DNA of 64,000 nt from Eucommia ulmoides (taxonomy: Eukaryota; Streptophyta; Magnoliopsida; Garryales; Eucommiaceae), in assembly GCA_016647705.1 (NCBI GenBank), contig CM028329.1:62637231-62701230 (forward strand), in the 5' to 3' direction. This document shows positions 34,401 to 47,085 of the stretch, one piece after another (positions within the stretch are counted from its first letter, which is position 1; every line of letters begins with the position of its first letter). The notes beneath the pieces are model-generated. The model made no database searches, was not told the origin of the DNA, and saw nothing but the letters and a program-made list of their open reading frames with translations. Both the position numbers and the translations under genes were made by a program.

Positions 34401-36402
34401 CAGCATTCAGTTCATCCCCCTACAGATGTTTGAGTGAATAAAACATCTTATGGCAGGAAAAGAACAGATTGCATTCCAAAAACTAGTCAAAAATAGCAGC
34501 AATTAATTGTCCAACTATTAAGCTAAATAAGAACATTTGTCTTTCACATTAGAAAATGAATTAAAACAGCCGAAAAATCATTTTTCTCCAAGTCCCAAGG
34601 AACAGAAGGCTTACTGGCCTATTTCGTTAGTCCATTGATAATGGTTAGAATTTCCATGACAATTGACAAGCATCAAACAATTTTGTAATTGAAATAAAAC
34701 TACTCACAGTATGCGATGCACCATCGGGTTCAATATCTCGACAAGTATACCAAACTGTCGAAGAAGAGATTGTTAAAGTTTGCTTATCTTCAACAGCATA
34801 GTCATCAGAACTTTTTGCACTACCGCCAAAATTCTTGACTTCTATTGAGTCTTCCTCTTCGACTCCTGGATTACATGAACGGCCAAACATTGCATCATAC
34901 AATTTTTTACTGACCTTTGGTTGGGTTGAAAAGAGATCAGCAGGACTACCAATGTCTGAAGATCGGCCATCATGTCCTCCCTGATGAACTTCACGAACTG
35001 ATAGATAAGGGAGTTGAATGGAAGGAAGAGAGGGAGCTTCAACCCCTTCAGTGAGCCAATCTTTGTAGTAAATCGCAAATTGGTAAGTACCAGAATCTAG
35101 AATTTCATTATACGTTTTTTGAAGATGCTTCAGTCTTATGGTCATGCCTGGAGCATTAGCCAGAGTATCAGCTTCCTTGTCATACCACAACTTTACATGC
35201 AAAAGATGTGGAAGAAACATGTCCTCCCACAATTCAGACAATAAAGTTGTACGAGCCTGGGAGGGCGAATCACAGAACACTTGCAGAAGATGCTTTGCTG
35301 CTATCCTGTCTTTCTTCTGAAGCTTATATACAACACTGAGGTAGAGATGAGCACAAGCTGACAACCTATAATTAGGAATCCCAGATGTAAACCCATCTTT
35401 CAGATCGTTGGTGTTTAGACCCGTGATCACACTAAGCTGTAAGGAAGCTTTTTTCAACTCTCTTGAACTTGCAGACTCCTCGGCGGCCCTTTCAACTGTT
35501 TCTATGGCTTGCTCAAGGTTGGCTATGACTTTGGTTTCTGTATTCAGTCCTTCTTCTGATCCAGAATAATTAAGGGAAGCAAAGCTATTGTGTCGAAGAA
35601 AGGCCCTGAAATCCTCATCTTTAAGAAACCGTTTGATGTAACTACTCAAGATAGATATCATTGCTTGGACAGCAATTTCATCAAGAGCAAGTTTAGAAAC
35701 AGATTGCTCTAACTCTTCTAGTTTCCAGGTCCTTTCGCCAACGTTTTTGAATTTTTGTGAATCTCTGCTGGAAGTGATCTCAGGTTGTTTCAAGCTTTTC
35801 CTATGATTATCACTAAAACTTGTACGTCCAACTTGATATTTGTTAGAATTGTTGCCATACCTCTTCTTTAGCTGTACATCCACCCCAAAACGTTCTCTAT
35901 ATTTCTCGCTTTCCTCATTTCCACTATAATGTCTACTACCCTCACTTCCCTCGTGGCTGTAAACTTGATTTGAGTAAATAAGGCTATATGACTCATTGCT
36001 TTCCACTCCAAGCTCCACAATCTCGTTACTTCGAGCTGGCTCAACTATATCACCACGCGCAAAATCTCGACAACCGCCTCTTTTGAGTTTCCCTATTATG
36101 TCCTTCTTATCAGTGTTCTCCTTTCTAGTAAATTTATCCATCCGAATCCCACCCTTTGCTCTATCACTTGCTGGCATTTTTCCTTTCCCATCCCTCTGTG
36201 GTATATCAGACTTTGCCCTCTCCATCATTTTAGCACCAGATGAAGAACAAGGTCTGTGTTGATCCTGGAAGGAGTATAGTGGCACATCCGCTGCTTCTGA
36301 TTTAAATGAAGCTCTGGCCCTTGTCCTCAATCTCCTCCCTCTGAACCCTTCCTCTGACAGAAGCTCCCCCAATGACATTGCCATGTCGCCGTAGTTATTC
36401 AT
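31484..36402 (-). CDS. LIN/CERBERUS-like U-box E3 ubiquitin ligase without WD40 repeats
   Basis: Minus-strand exons are 36402-34708, 34419-34162, 34069-34045, 33956-33317, 32927-32783, 32506-32261, 32117-31805 and 31599-31484; all junctions keep frame, giving about 1145 residues. The U-box starts near residue 679: DFVCPLAGCLFDDPVTLETG, then FERVAITEWFDKGNRTCPVT and PLTNFILKRVIDSW. It is the E2-binding fold of plant U-box ligases. Long N-terminal helical region (SLGELLSEEGFRGRR, VQAMISILSSYIKRFLKDED) and ARM-like region after the U-box (AVLLLHLDLLVEPQQYSIYR, KKCCRALLILGGRLSSSGKI) match LIN/CERBERUS, the legume proteins needed for infection-thread growth; related genes exist in non-legumes. LIN/CERBERUS end in WD40 repeats, but here the frame stops at ELYAIISGEE with no WD40 sequence before NOC2. 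Exon 3 is only 25 nt. At the exon 4 acceptor, the AG at 33956/33957 keeps frame, while one 4 nt earlier would not. Confidence 0.85.
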
Positions 36403-36860
36403 AACTTTTTTCAGCAGCAGATTTTATCCTGAATAAATAAAGCCGACTTTGGTATTTTCTCCATCAGAATCTTCTTCTCAAGCTTGTTTCTCAATACAAC
36501 ACAACATGAACTTGTTAGCTGCATAGTCTTTCTGATGAATACATTGCTTCAACCTATTTGTTTAGAATCACAAAGAAAATGAAAATTATAAGAACTCTGC
36601 ATTTGAATCAGTTAAGATACGATCTACTCGACTTCTCATGCCTCCAAAGTCTAAATTTGGCCATTATTTTCCACAACCATAAGCTACTCAGATTCTTAAG
36701 GTTGAAGGTTGAAGATTGACCTTTAAATGTCTAACTGAATCTTTATTTGACACTATGCAATAGCTCTACTAACATTTCATCAAGCAACTTTAACACGTCA
36801 AGACGTAGCTCTCTAGCGTCATTTCCGATCCATATACTTCCGAATTTTGAAATACTTATA
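36403..36860 (-). promoter_or_regulatory. Upstream region of the U-box gene
   Basis: Leader and likely promoter of the minus-strand U-box gene. A 5'-UTR intron is possible since the sequence stays unremarkable and AT-rich to about 37990, where a purine-rich stretch occurs. No TATA box can be assigned. Confidence 0.3.
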
Positions 36861-37390
36861 CTGCGTTTGGTACGCTAGAATAGAATGGAATGACAATAAA
36901 ATTTGAATTAATATGGTAATGGAATAGAATGATCATTACCATTCTTATGTTTGATGACAAAAAAGGATTATATGTGATATTAGAATGATATCAAAGGATA
37001 AAATTGTAATTTAATTAAAATTTCAAACGGCATAATACAACAACAATAACAACTAAGCCTTTATCACACTTATGTAAGGTCGGCGACATGAATCCGTTTA
37101 CGCCATAGTAAACGGTATAATAGTTAATTTAATTGAATTTCATTCCAATTCAAATATTTGGTTAGTATTTGGTCCTGTTCTTTGGCCGATGAATGATTAA
37201 AATATAATCTCATGTAATTGGGATTAACCAATACCAAGTTTAACTTGGTATTGGTTAATTCTATGTTTTGTGGGATTAGGGAAACCTTGGTGATAGGAAT
37301 GAAATTTAATCCCATGTATCGGACATAGGAATGGAATGTCATTCCCATGGCTATTTCAATCCCATCTCGAATCACGTGTACCAAACGCAT
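36861..37390. mobile_element. MITE-like element with nested LINE/SINE tail
   Basis: Terminal inverted repeats TGCGTTTGGTAC (36862-36873) and GTACCAAACGCA (37378-37389) match perfectly, with sub-terminal tagaatggaatg/cattcc repeats. The interior has no coding capacity. At about 37030-37115 there is a foreign block, acaacaacaataacaactaa followed by gcc...ggtcggcgacatgaatcc, which looks like the reverse complement of the 3' end of a plant RTE LINE or its SINE partner, inserted into the MITE. Confidence 0.65.
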
Positions 37391-39340
37391 ATGTTATTCT
37401 CATCAATTTAGACCACATATTACAATTGATGTTACTTGTATTTTTTGACATGCTTTGACACAATGATCACAAGATTATTAAGAAAATAAATTGAAACTAG
37501 CAGGTGTTTTAGATTGCCTACGCAACTAATGATGTCCAAGTTTCACCATTCTTTATGAAGAATATGGCAATGATGTACTGAAACACTTCAGATCAAACAG
37601 CAAATTTGAAGCATACAAAAACACAAATAAGATGAAGAAGAAATGAGAAAGAACAAATACCTTTGAACTCTTTTTTCAGTGGGAGCTCATAAACTTGGAC
37701 GATGTATGAAGAAGAAGAAGTGGGTAGGGTTCGATCTTCGAAGTGAAGATGGAGAAGAGTAGCGGATGCGCATTAGATGGAACCCACTTTGAAAGGAAGT
37801 GGTAGAGAACCAATAGATATGCAAATTGCGGAAAGGCCATTGGTGCAGGCAGGGGTTGAATATATGGAGGTGGGGGTGGGAGACAAAAGTAAAAACAAGG
37901 TGATAGAGAAAGAAGCGACAATGATGGAGGAAGAGTACAATAGGCAACAAGGCAGAGGGGAGAAAGAGATGGAAGACAAGTGAATAATGACAAAGTAGAG
38001 AGGTCAATAAGAATTCTTTTGAGTTCCCCGTTTATGCTATTTCGCAGGCCATCTGTCCTTCGTTCTTTCAGACCGTTTCAACTGCCGCCTTCCCCCCTTT
38101 TTAACTGAAAACAGCATTAAAAAAAAATCAATATAATTAACTTTTACTTGGCGAAAGCTAGTGAAGATGAAAAGAAAGGATGGGAAGGAAATAAAATAAG
38201 CATTGTTTTGTGTTGGCGTCTTTTTCGCGAAATGTATCCGTAATCCGAGTAAGTATTTGGATCCATCTGCCCGACGAAGTGTCTCCAACGTGAAAGTAAA
38301 GAGCTCAAAAAAAAAAAAAAATTTGAGTGTATTAAGTAAAAACTCCTTGCATATCTGGTGCACTTATTGTCCCACTATTTATACGAGAGAGACTAGATTA
38401 GCCCCATGAAATTAGGGCCATGAACTCGATTAATTAGCGTAATACGGAGCGTGGCAAATGAGGAGATGCATGACATGATTTAAGCCAACGGGCCTTATAC
38501 ATTTCGGCCCATCAAAAGAAGCCCAAGGGTTGGCCAAATGGACAGAAGACAGAGCCCAACCCACGAAGGTGCATGAGCCTACTTGGTGGTTTGGAGGGTC
38601 TATCCGGTAGGTGGGGGCTAGACTGAAGCCTGCAGTGGTGGACCCCTCAGCTCTGATCGCTTGGTGATGAACAACCGATATGGTCGCCCTAATAACCTGG
38701 TTGGTCAACGGTGGACAGTCTAAGAGGACCGCTTTAGACACCATGTTGTCAAGTATTGCGTTGTGAGTCGTCTGTGATGCTTGGTGAAATATTCCTCATT
38801 AGTTAGCCTTATGGTCCTACCGGAGGCTGGACTGAAACTAACGATAGAGGATCCCTTAGCTCTAGGCGCTGGGCGGTGGGCGGTACGGAGGAGATCGATG
38901 ACTACCTATCTCTGGTCGCTGGATGTGAGTTGTCACGGGACGAGTGTCTTCTGATCTTTGCTCGGTGAATAGATCCAGTCAACTTAATCAAACGGTCTTT
39001 TGGGATCCCTTCCCAAACACGTGTGAGGCCGTGAGTAGTCCTCAGTGGGCTGTGAAAATACCTCTCGTCATTTTGCATTTCACTTTTTCTTTAAAGATTT
39101 TGAATTTCACATTTTCTTTAAAAACATGATTTTTATTGTCCCATATTATTGCTTTGTCTTGGGAATTTTTTTTTTGATAATCATATTAATATCTCATGGA
39201 TGAATGCGTACAAATTAAGGAATATTCACACCGAATGATGTTTACAAATCATTCAAATTCTTGGCTAATCCTCGAACTCTGCGTCTTCATGCTGCTCAAA
39301 AAATATTACAATGTATCAAATGAGCCCCAAGCTAAGGAAT
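37391..39340. other. Transposon-rich intergenic DNA
   Basis: 37680-38000 is CT-rich on the minus strand with overlapping open frames on both strands but no conserved protein. 38400-39050 is GC-richer and contains two related phrases (gaggctggactgaaactaac and gctagactgaagcctgcag, each followed by a ccctcagctct-like run), which suggests an old LTR or repeat. 39055-39255 recurs at 40258-40420. No gene can be supported. Confidence 0.4.
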
Positions 39341-39848
39341 TTTTTTTCCTGCCAACTCCACTATCCAGCTTAAGGCTTTTGCCGATGCCGATTGGGCAAT
39401 ATGTTCAGATACAAGGCAATCTATCAGTGGATTTTGTGTTTTCTTGAGTTCTTCTCTGGTGTCCTGAAAATCTAAGGAACAACACACTATTTTCTGTTTG
39501 TTGGCAAAAGCAAAGTATTGCTCCATGACAAATACTACTTGTGAAATAATTTGATTGCTTTCCTTACTTGTCGATTTGAGAGTAAATCACTCTTGACCTG
39601 CACTACTTTTTTGTGATAATCAAGCTGCTCTCCATATTGTGGTCAATCCCGTGTTTCATGAGCGCACCAAACACATTGAGATTGATCACCAGCTTGTTAG
39701 AGAAAAGCTTCAAATTGGGTTGTTGAAAACCCTTAATGTCTCTAGTCAGGATCAATTAGCCGACATTTTCACCAAGGCTCTTCATCTATCCCAGTTTCAC
39801 TTTCTACTTAGCAAAATGAGAATTCATAATTTGTATTATCCATCTTGA
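39340..39848 (+). pseudogene. Copia RNase H remnant
   Basis: Plus-strand fragments match the end of copia polyprotein: AFADADWAICSDTRQSISGF, then [27 protein letters not shown] and [11 protein letters not shown], ending at a TGA at 39846. Frameshifts and stops separate the pieces. It is a different copia lineage from the one at 18093-21266 (different RNase H wording and opposite strand). Confidence 0.8.
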
Positions 39849-40046
39849 GGGGGAGTATTAGAAATCACAAACAGTTCTTTTGAACCTTCCAATAACAGTT
39901 TTGTTGGTTAGTTTCTAGTTTGTTATTTTTGGTTTCAAGTTTGTTGTGAGTTGTTATTTTGTGGCTATAAATTGTATCTCCCTTTTTCATTCAAATTAAC
40001 GAGAATTCAACATTCCATTCAACTTTTCATCTCTTATCTTCTAATA
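39849..40046 (+). mobile_element. 3' LTR of the copia remnant, ~191 bp
   Basis: A polypurine tract, gagggggag, lies directly before 39856. The segment 39856-40046 starts TATTAGAA and ends TTCTAATA, a decayed form of the TGTTAGAA...TTCTAACA ends common in copia LTRs. A TATA-like tataaatt lies inside. Only the 3' side of the element remains. Confidence 0.65.
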
Positions 40047-40103
40047 AATATTGTTATTTAAGTTATAAACGAATCTTATTTGGCGCATACAAATTACTAT
40101 ATT

Positions 40104-43100
40104 TATTTATCATGCAACATTATTTCTTTTCGACACAAATAATTAAATTGGATATTGAAATAATCAAATCCTAAATAATTGGACAACGTTTTATTACAAA
40201 AAGCATGAGCCCTGCAATGGGCCATCATAGCACACAGTGACAGAAGTGCGTCTTAATTACCTCTCATCATTTTGCATTTTATCTTTTCTTTTAAAACATG
40301 ACTTTTATTGTCCCATATTATTGCTTTGTGTTGGGAAAAAAAAAACTTGAAAATCATATTAATATCTCATGCTTGAATGAATATGAATTAAGGGATATTT
40401 ACACTGAATAATATTTGATGTGGGAAGATTTTCAGAAGAGGTGTTACTGTTTAATAAAAGTTAGGAGGCCTCATGGGCCAAATTGTAATATTGAAAATGA
40501 CCCAAGAAAGACAGTCTGATATTTACCTCGGAACTGGGTTAGATGCAGTTAGCCCACAATAGTGCGGAGGCGAGTCCATAAGAGTAGCCCAATATCTGAA
40601 TAAGAACAGACCCAATGAAGCGGCCTAGTTTGGTATATCAATAAATAAAACCCAAACAATTGGAGGCCATAGAGAATCAGTCCAACCCCACGATCCCGTG
40701 CAAAGTGGTATCCTGAACAAACTCAGACCCCCATGCAGTGAGATATCCGGGACCACCCCAACAGAGTAGCAGTAGATTGTGGGAAAGCGATTTTACCAAT
40801 AAACGACATAAAATAAGGAGGCCTATAAATAAAGGAAGGTATCAACATTTTTGTTTACTTTAAGTACTTGAACTTTCACCCTAAACAGACTAATTTATTC
40901 TCATGCCGTTAGTTCTTTGGCCAATATTACACCGGTGTACCCCTTTGAGTTTATCGGTTTTGCAGATTATTGGCTTTACCGGTTGTTGGAAGTCTTTGGT
41001 ATCTTGCTGAAGATTTTTGGCAAGATCAATATTTATAAATTACATTTCATCCACTTGTTCTAGGTAAAGAAAGAGCAAGTTATTTTGGAGAAGATTGATG
41101 CTTAGATATTCTATATGATTCTCTCAAGATTATTTGCTCATCTCGTGGTTTGGAGAGGGAGAGGATTTTGCTTGAAGAAACCCAACAATATTATTTCTTT
41201 TCAACAAATTAATTACTCATATAATTTTGTACCCAAAAAAATTACTTATATAATTAAATTGGATATTGAAATTATTGGTGTAAAAAATTAGGCCAATCAG
41301 CAGTATGATCTGATCATACTTTGCGTGGAAAGCTGCGACTGATATGGAGTTGATCTATTTCTTTGTTGAGTCTTCAATCTGAACCGAACATGTGTTGTCT
41401 GGCTTGAGAGCCCTGCCGGACAACCCAATCCTCCAGCGCTTGAGTCCGAGCCGCTGTCCGGGCTAATCTTTAGCCTGTTTCCTACACACAGGGCAGGTTG
41501 GGGTGTTCCCGATGTGAGAGTAAGAGCTCGGGGGAAAAGAAAGCAGGTCGCTTTGAGAGATAAAACTATTACCTCTACCTTTTAGGTATTTTCGCCTATA
41601 GAAATGTGTTGAGGAAGCCTTCTATTTATAGGCGAGGAGACGATTAGCATCCTGGAAAATCAGGGCCTTAAGCTTGGCTATCCGCTAATCAGTCAGGTTC
41701 GTGGGGAACACGGCGGATTAGATCTATAGACCTGGGCCTTGAGCCCTTTGTACACTGATGGAGAGGTGATCGCTCAAATTTAATTCCCAATTTAAGCGTA
41801 AAATATTTCGTAATATAATGCTTAAATATGGATGTCGAACCATAAGAATTGGATTGTAACTATTAATTTTGTATTTTATTTTTCTTGAGTGAAATAAAGG
41901 ATTTTGGTTTGATTTTGAATTTTAATAATAAAATAACAGAAAATTAATCAATTGAGATAAAATATATATAAAGGTTCAGGTTAGGGACATGCATAAATTC
42001 ATCAATTTATCTTGTAAATTTTATTCCTATTTCTTTCATTCGGCGTGTAATCAAGTAATATTAACTATAAGATAATATTACTGCGAAAGATAAATCGACC
42101 ACTTAATTGGAATAAACTATTTTCACGATTCAATTCCTACGTTGACTAATCTAAGGTGAATTAACCGTTTAGTATAATTTATCCAATTAAGTCGTATTGA
42201 TACCACTAAAACTAATTGTAAAACTGTTAGATCTAAGTCACATGTATTAGATCTAATATTAGAGATGCGAATAAATTCAAATTTAAATCTCTATAACAAC
42301 ATCTAAAACATAAATTATTCAAGAAAAATATTTAAAATCACAATCCTCGTTTTACAACCTTATACGCATAAGAATAAAATATACTTGGAAGAAGAATAAA
42401 ATTACATAGATAAACTTCAGAAGAAATACAGCTCTAACCCGATTGACAAACTTAGCTGGTCATAGATTTGTGTTCTTCTACAAGATATTCAAGAGAAACC
42501 CCCATGAAGAACTCCCCAATTAGTGGCAGCAGAAACCGAAATGAAGAAGAAGAAAAAGACTAAACTAAAAACTGAAAAAGGCCCATCCTCCTCACCGAAA
42601 GTGATAAACATATATTGAAATCTCCTATCTTTTCTATTATTCCATTAATTTCCCTTAATTGTCTTCCATTTGTTTACTTATTCAAATCCATTTTTAATGC
42701 CTTTAATGGATATTTGGCCATAAATGGCCATAGCTGTTCAAAGCTCTCAGTAACGGTTGGAATTGTTACTGAGCAAGTCGTGGGTTGGGCGGTTGAGTCG
42801 GTTCGCGGGTCTTGCTCAATTCTTGTCATTTTTCGATATTTTTTTACTTTCAAGTTTATTCATGCAAAAATAATAAATTATATTATTATTAATTAAAATT
42901 GCGAAAACGACTAACAAAATTAAAATTTAAATGTAAAATTTTTGTATAAAATTTGAGAACGATCAAGAGGCCCATGGGCCAAGTTTGTCAAGAGTGGTAG
43001 GTCGGCCCAGACATCGAGGTTTAGGTCGAGCTGAACGCACCGACCTGACATTCATTGGCGATTATTTAAGAAGATTCTTGCTTGGCAACTAATGAAGTCC

Positions 43101-43352
43101 TTTATTGTTACCGACTTGACGATCCATTCGGACTGTCTATTCACTAGGCTCGTGAGGCCATTTGATGCAGTGATGTTGGTAACGTGACTTATTTTGATCT
43201 AGGTGATAGACACGGAGAAGTGACCAGATTTTGTCCACATCGGAAATAATCTAATCCTAAATAATTGGACAGCGTTTTATTACAAAAAAAAAGCTTGAGC
43301 CCTGACATGGGTCATCGTACCACACTGTGACAGGAGTGGGTCTTAATTACCC
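40104..43352. repeat. Duplicated block split by a ~2-kb insertion
   Basis: 40104-40262 (attatttctttt...aattggatattgaaataat...ctaaataattggacaacg...gagccctg...cttaattacc) is repeated in two pieces at about 41190-41275 and 43246-43352. Between the pieces, 41276-43245 is extra and is flanked on both sides by gaaat, so it is probably an insertion with a short target duplication. That insert has a GC-richer, TATA-containing LTR-like part (41290-41770) and an AT-rich part, without coding sequence. 40440-41180 is unclassified repeat-like DNA. Confidence 0.5.
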
Positions 43353-44300
43353 AGCCGGGCCTACTTCCTAAAGTGGGACGATAAAGGCTTCGTTTTAAGA
43401 CGTAAATGACCAATTATTGTTTACGTTGTTGTCCATAATCCGGGTCGGGGTGGGACCCAAATTTTGACGGTGTATGAGAGTAAGGGTATATTGGTCATCG
43501 AGTTAATCGAAACGGCTACTTTTTTAAGCTTTTCATGTTCTGATCGTAACGAATCTCGCTTTTTCACTCGGCTATATTAAACACCCACAATGCTGGTGTT
43601 ATTTACGTATTGGGCCGCGCCGATGGATTATTGACGAAAATGACCTTCCCCATGTGCTGCATGCCTGGGGCGGTTTCGAAGAGCCAACAGGCATTTTCGT
43701 AATTAATCGAAAAGCTAGGGGTAATTTCCATGTGAAAGGTACACACGCACTCCACTAACAGTAAAATCCAAAGTTTTTGACAAACCCTTCTCTCTCCATT
43801 GCTCTTGCTTTTCTGCTAAGCTAGCCTAAAGTTGCAGAACTCACTCTCCCCCAATATCTCTTACTCTTTCTCCATCTCCTAGGGTTAGTCCATCCATTGA
43901 ACCTGCATTCCTGAACTCACTTCACAGTTCACACCATTTTTGTGTGATCCACGCTTTATGAGTTTCTTCTCTTCACCTGACACTGCACCTGTGCCGATAT
44001 CTTATCCGCAGATGCGAGATGCGTGAGCTCGGCTCTCTCCATCGATTGGTACTCTATCTAGATTCTGGCTCTGGGTTTTGCTTTCTCTTCCTCTATGAAC
44101 TCATAGATGCACTTATTTTAAGTGTATGCTCCATTTTGGTTTGCCTTGTAGATTTACTGCCTTATGTAGTTGCAATGGGTTTGGTAAATGCATGATGTGG
44201 TTTAGGGCTGTAGTGGGTTTGTTAATCAATTTTTTTTTTGTTACAGGGAAAGAAAGGCTGATTGTGTTTTCAGGTGTTCATAAGACATTAAAAGGCAGTG
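43353..44300 (+). promoter_or_regulatory. CALS3 promoter and spliced 5' leader
   Basis: A CT-rich leader begins near 43780 (cttctctctccattgctc). A good donor (atgc|gtgagc) at 44022/44023 and an acceptor (gttacag|ggaaag) at 44246/44247 suggest one 5'-UTR intron before the ATG at 44301. 43353-43780 is the probable promoter. The exact start site is not visible. Confidence 0.5.
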
Positions 44301-47053
44301 ATGTCGTCGAGAGGAGGGTCCGATCCGCCGCAGAGGCGGATAATGCGGACTCAGACTGCGGGGAATCTTGGAGAAACCGCATTTGACAGTGAGGTCGTGC
44401 CATCATCGCTTGTTGAGATTGCTCCCATTCTTCGTGTCGCCAATGAAGTCGAATCTAGCAATCCCAGAGTTGCATATCTCTGTATGTGCTTCTTCAACCC
44501 TCATTTCCTTAGTTCTGTGTTCTGTGTTTTGGGTCGTATAGACTTATATTTTGATTACAGTGTTCCATTTCGCATTTCAAGGTATTTGTCTTGGTTCCGT
44601 GGGTGATTCTGGGTGCAAAGTTGCTTAACTAGTAATAATTTACTTCCAATATGTTTTCCTTAATTTTTGTCTTATATTTGGTGTGGATTATCATTGGTGT
44701 GTGATGTACAAATCTAATGAGAGAGGTGGTTAAACGGATAGGATAAGAGGATGGTTAGATTTGAATGTGGTGAATCAGCATTGAATTCCTCAGCTTAAGA
44801 GGCTTGGTTTAGGTGAATTCATCGTAAGCTAGAAGCAGCTTGTTGGGTTGATGCTAGCGAGTTATGAATGCTGATATACATAGTTTATTTCCAGCACATG
44901 CTCTCGTGTAGGAAAAACACACATCTCTTTGCTTTGAGTCCCATTTAAAACTAAAGATATCGAACAGATCAACCTACAGATTTCTCTTTGATGAGATATG
45001 TGCCATATGCCGGAACATTTACATGTTAGGTAAGATTTGTCTAGTGTTCTCTTGGTTGCGGATTAAATTACACTTACTGTATCTCATATACTCTCTGCAA
45101 TATGGTTCTTTCAAATAATTTATCTTTTACAAGTGACAGCCTACACACTGTTTATTCAGTTAAATTTCTTTAAAAGTGTGTCCTTATGATATTATGAACA
45201 TTTTGTGCACTGTTTGTTTCATTAAATCTCTTTAAAGCTGTGTCCTTGTGATATTATGAGCATTTTAGTTTTTTATCCCTGAGTAAATATTGATTGCACA
45301 TAATGTTATCTCAATTTTGGTTCTCATTTTCATCCACACATAAATTTTTGCCTATTTTCTTGTGAGTCATCAGTTGTTCATTCCCAAACTTATCAAACAC
45401 CGTGTCAACTAATTTATAAGTTTTGTCACAACTTGATTTTGTTCTATGTTTGTGTTTTATTTTGTTTTAACATGCTACTATCTTCTCTATGTAATCTTGT
45501 CTGATGTAAATATTGATTGCACATAATGTTATCTCAATTTTGGTTCTCATTTTCATCCACACATAAATTTTTGCCTATTTTCTTGTGAGTCATCAGTTGT
45601 TCATTCCCAAACTTATCAAACACCGTGTCAACTAATTTATAAGTTTTGTCACAACTTGATTTTGTTCTATGTTTGTGTTTTATTTTGTTTTAACATGCTA
45701 CTATCTTCTCTATGTAATCTTGTCTGATGTCATATTCTATTTCAACTTATAACAAATTGTTTTCCGATGTAGGTAGGTTTTATGCTTTTGAGAAAGCTCA
45801 CCGCTTGGACCCCACTTCGAGTGGACGTGGCGTTCGCCAATTCAAAACAGCACTTCTTCAGCGCCTTGAAAGGGTACATGCTACCTTTTCTTTTTCTCCT
45901 CTTTTTTGTACCCTTGTTTATCTAAGTTTTGACCTCTTTGGTTTATATCGTCATTGTTGGTTAAACGAGTCTCTCTATTACAAGTAGATGTCTACCCACT
46001 GACTTTATGCAGAGTGGAAGGAGAAGTTGAAGAGAGCTATTAGATTGCTCCTGTTTGTTTGTGGGTATATCTTGTTGATTGCGTTATTTCTCTTCCATTT
46101 ATTTTCCTGTTACTCTCTCCCCGTTGGGTCACCTTTCTCCTGTTACACTTTCTAGAGGGTGCATTTGCATGTCTTAAATGGTTTCTATCGTTTAATCCAC
46201 AATGGGTACTACTCTTAACCTAACCTAATTTTTTACATTATTGTATTAACGCTCGTGCATCATAACATTCTCATTTCAGCTACATTTACTTTCTTGACAT
46301 GTTTCTAGTTTACATCACATCATTACGAATCATATAAAATCACTGATTTTTTGGTAAATTGATTAGATTTCCTTTTTCAACGCCAATTGCACTCCCTCCC
46401 TCAACCAACATCCATTGATTATATGAGATTATATCCTCAATTTCTTTGTTGTGCAAAATTAAAGAACCAAATTATTTGAAATGAGTAATTATGTGAGCCT
46501 CCTTATCTCCGATTTTCATGTTGCCCTCATCTTGTCGAATATTACTAAAACTAAATATGCACATTCTATTTACTTCAATATTTCCTAAAACCTTTAGACT
46601 TGGAGATTCTCTCCAAAGTTTAACTAATTGTTATTCATTAAATACTTTATTATTTGCAAACAATATGCTTCATGGTACTTTATTTTGAGTATGTTTTTGA
46701 ATCCATTCATCACTATAACAAAGAGGTGAGGACTTGAGGACAATCATTGATGTAAACCTCTGTAAGGATCTCATTTGACCTGTTGGTGTTGCATTTCTCA
46801 TCCTGTTTGGTTTTGTTATAACTTTTGCAACCCCAATCTATATACTTAATTTGGACGGTTTTTGAATCCATGACATTTTGATGGTTGAGATGATTTTGTT
46901 TAGTATGGAGGGTTTAGATTGAAAGTTGAATATTTGTGTTCCCCCCTAAAATTTCCCCTTTTGGATCCGTTCTCCTTCCTTATATGCCCCACATTTTCTC
47001 TCTCTACCCCTTGAACCTTCCAAGACTCAACTCTTCCTCTTCCCCCGCCCCCC

Positions 47054-47085
<32 letters not shown>

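Noticed and set aside
37676..38007. Overlapping minus-strand frames rich in Leu/Ser/Pro
   Set aside because: CT-rich DNA gives stop-free frames in several registers at once. No conserved protein and no intron signals.
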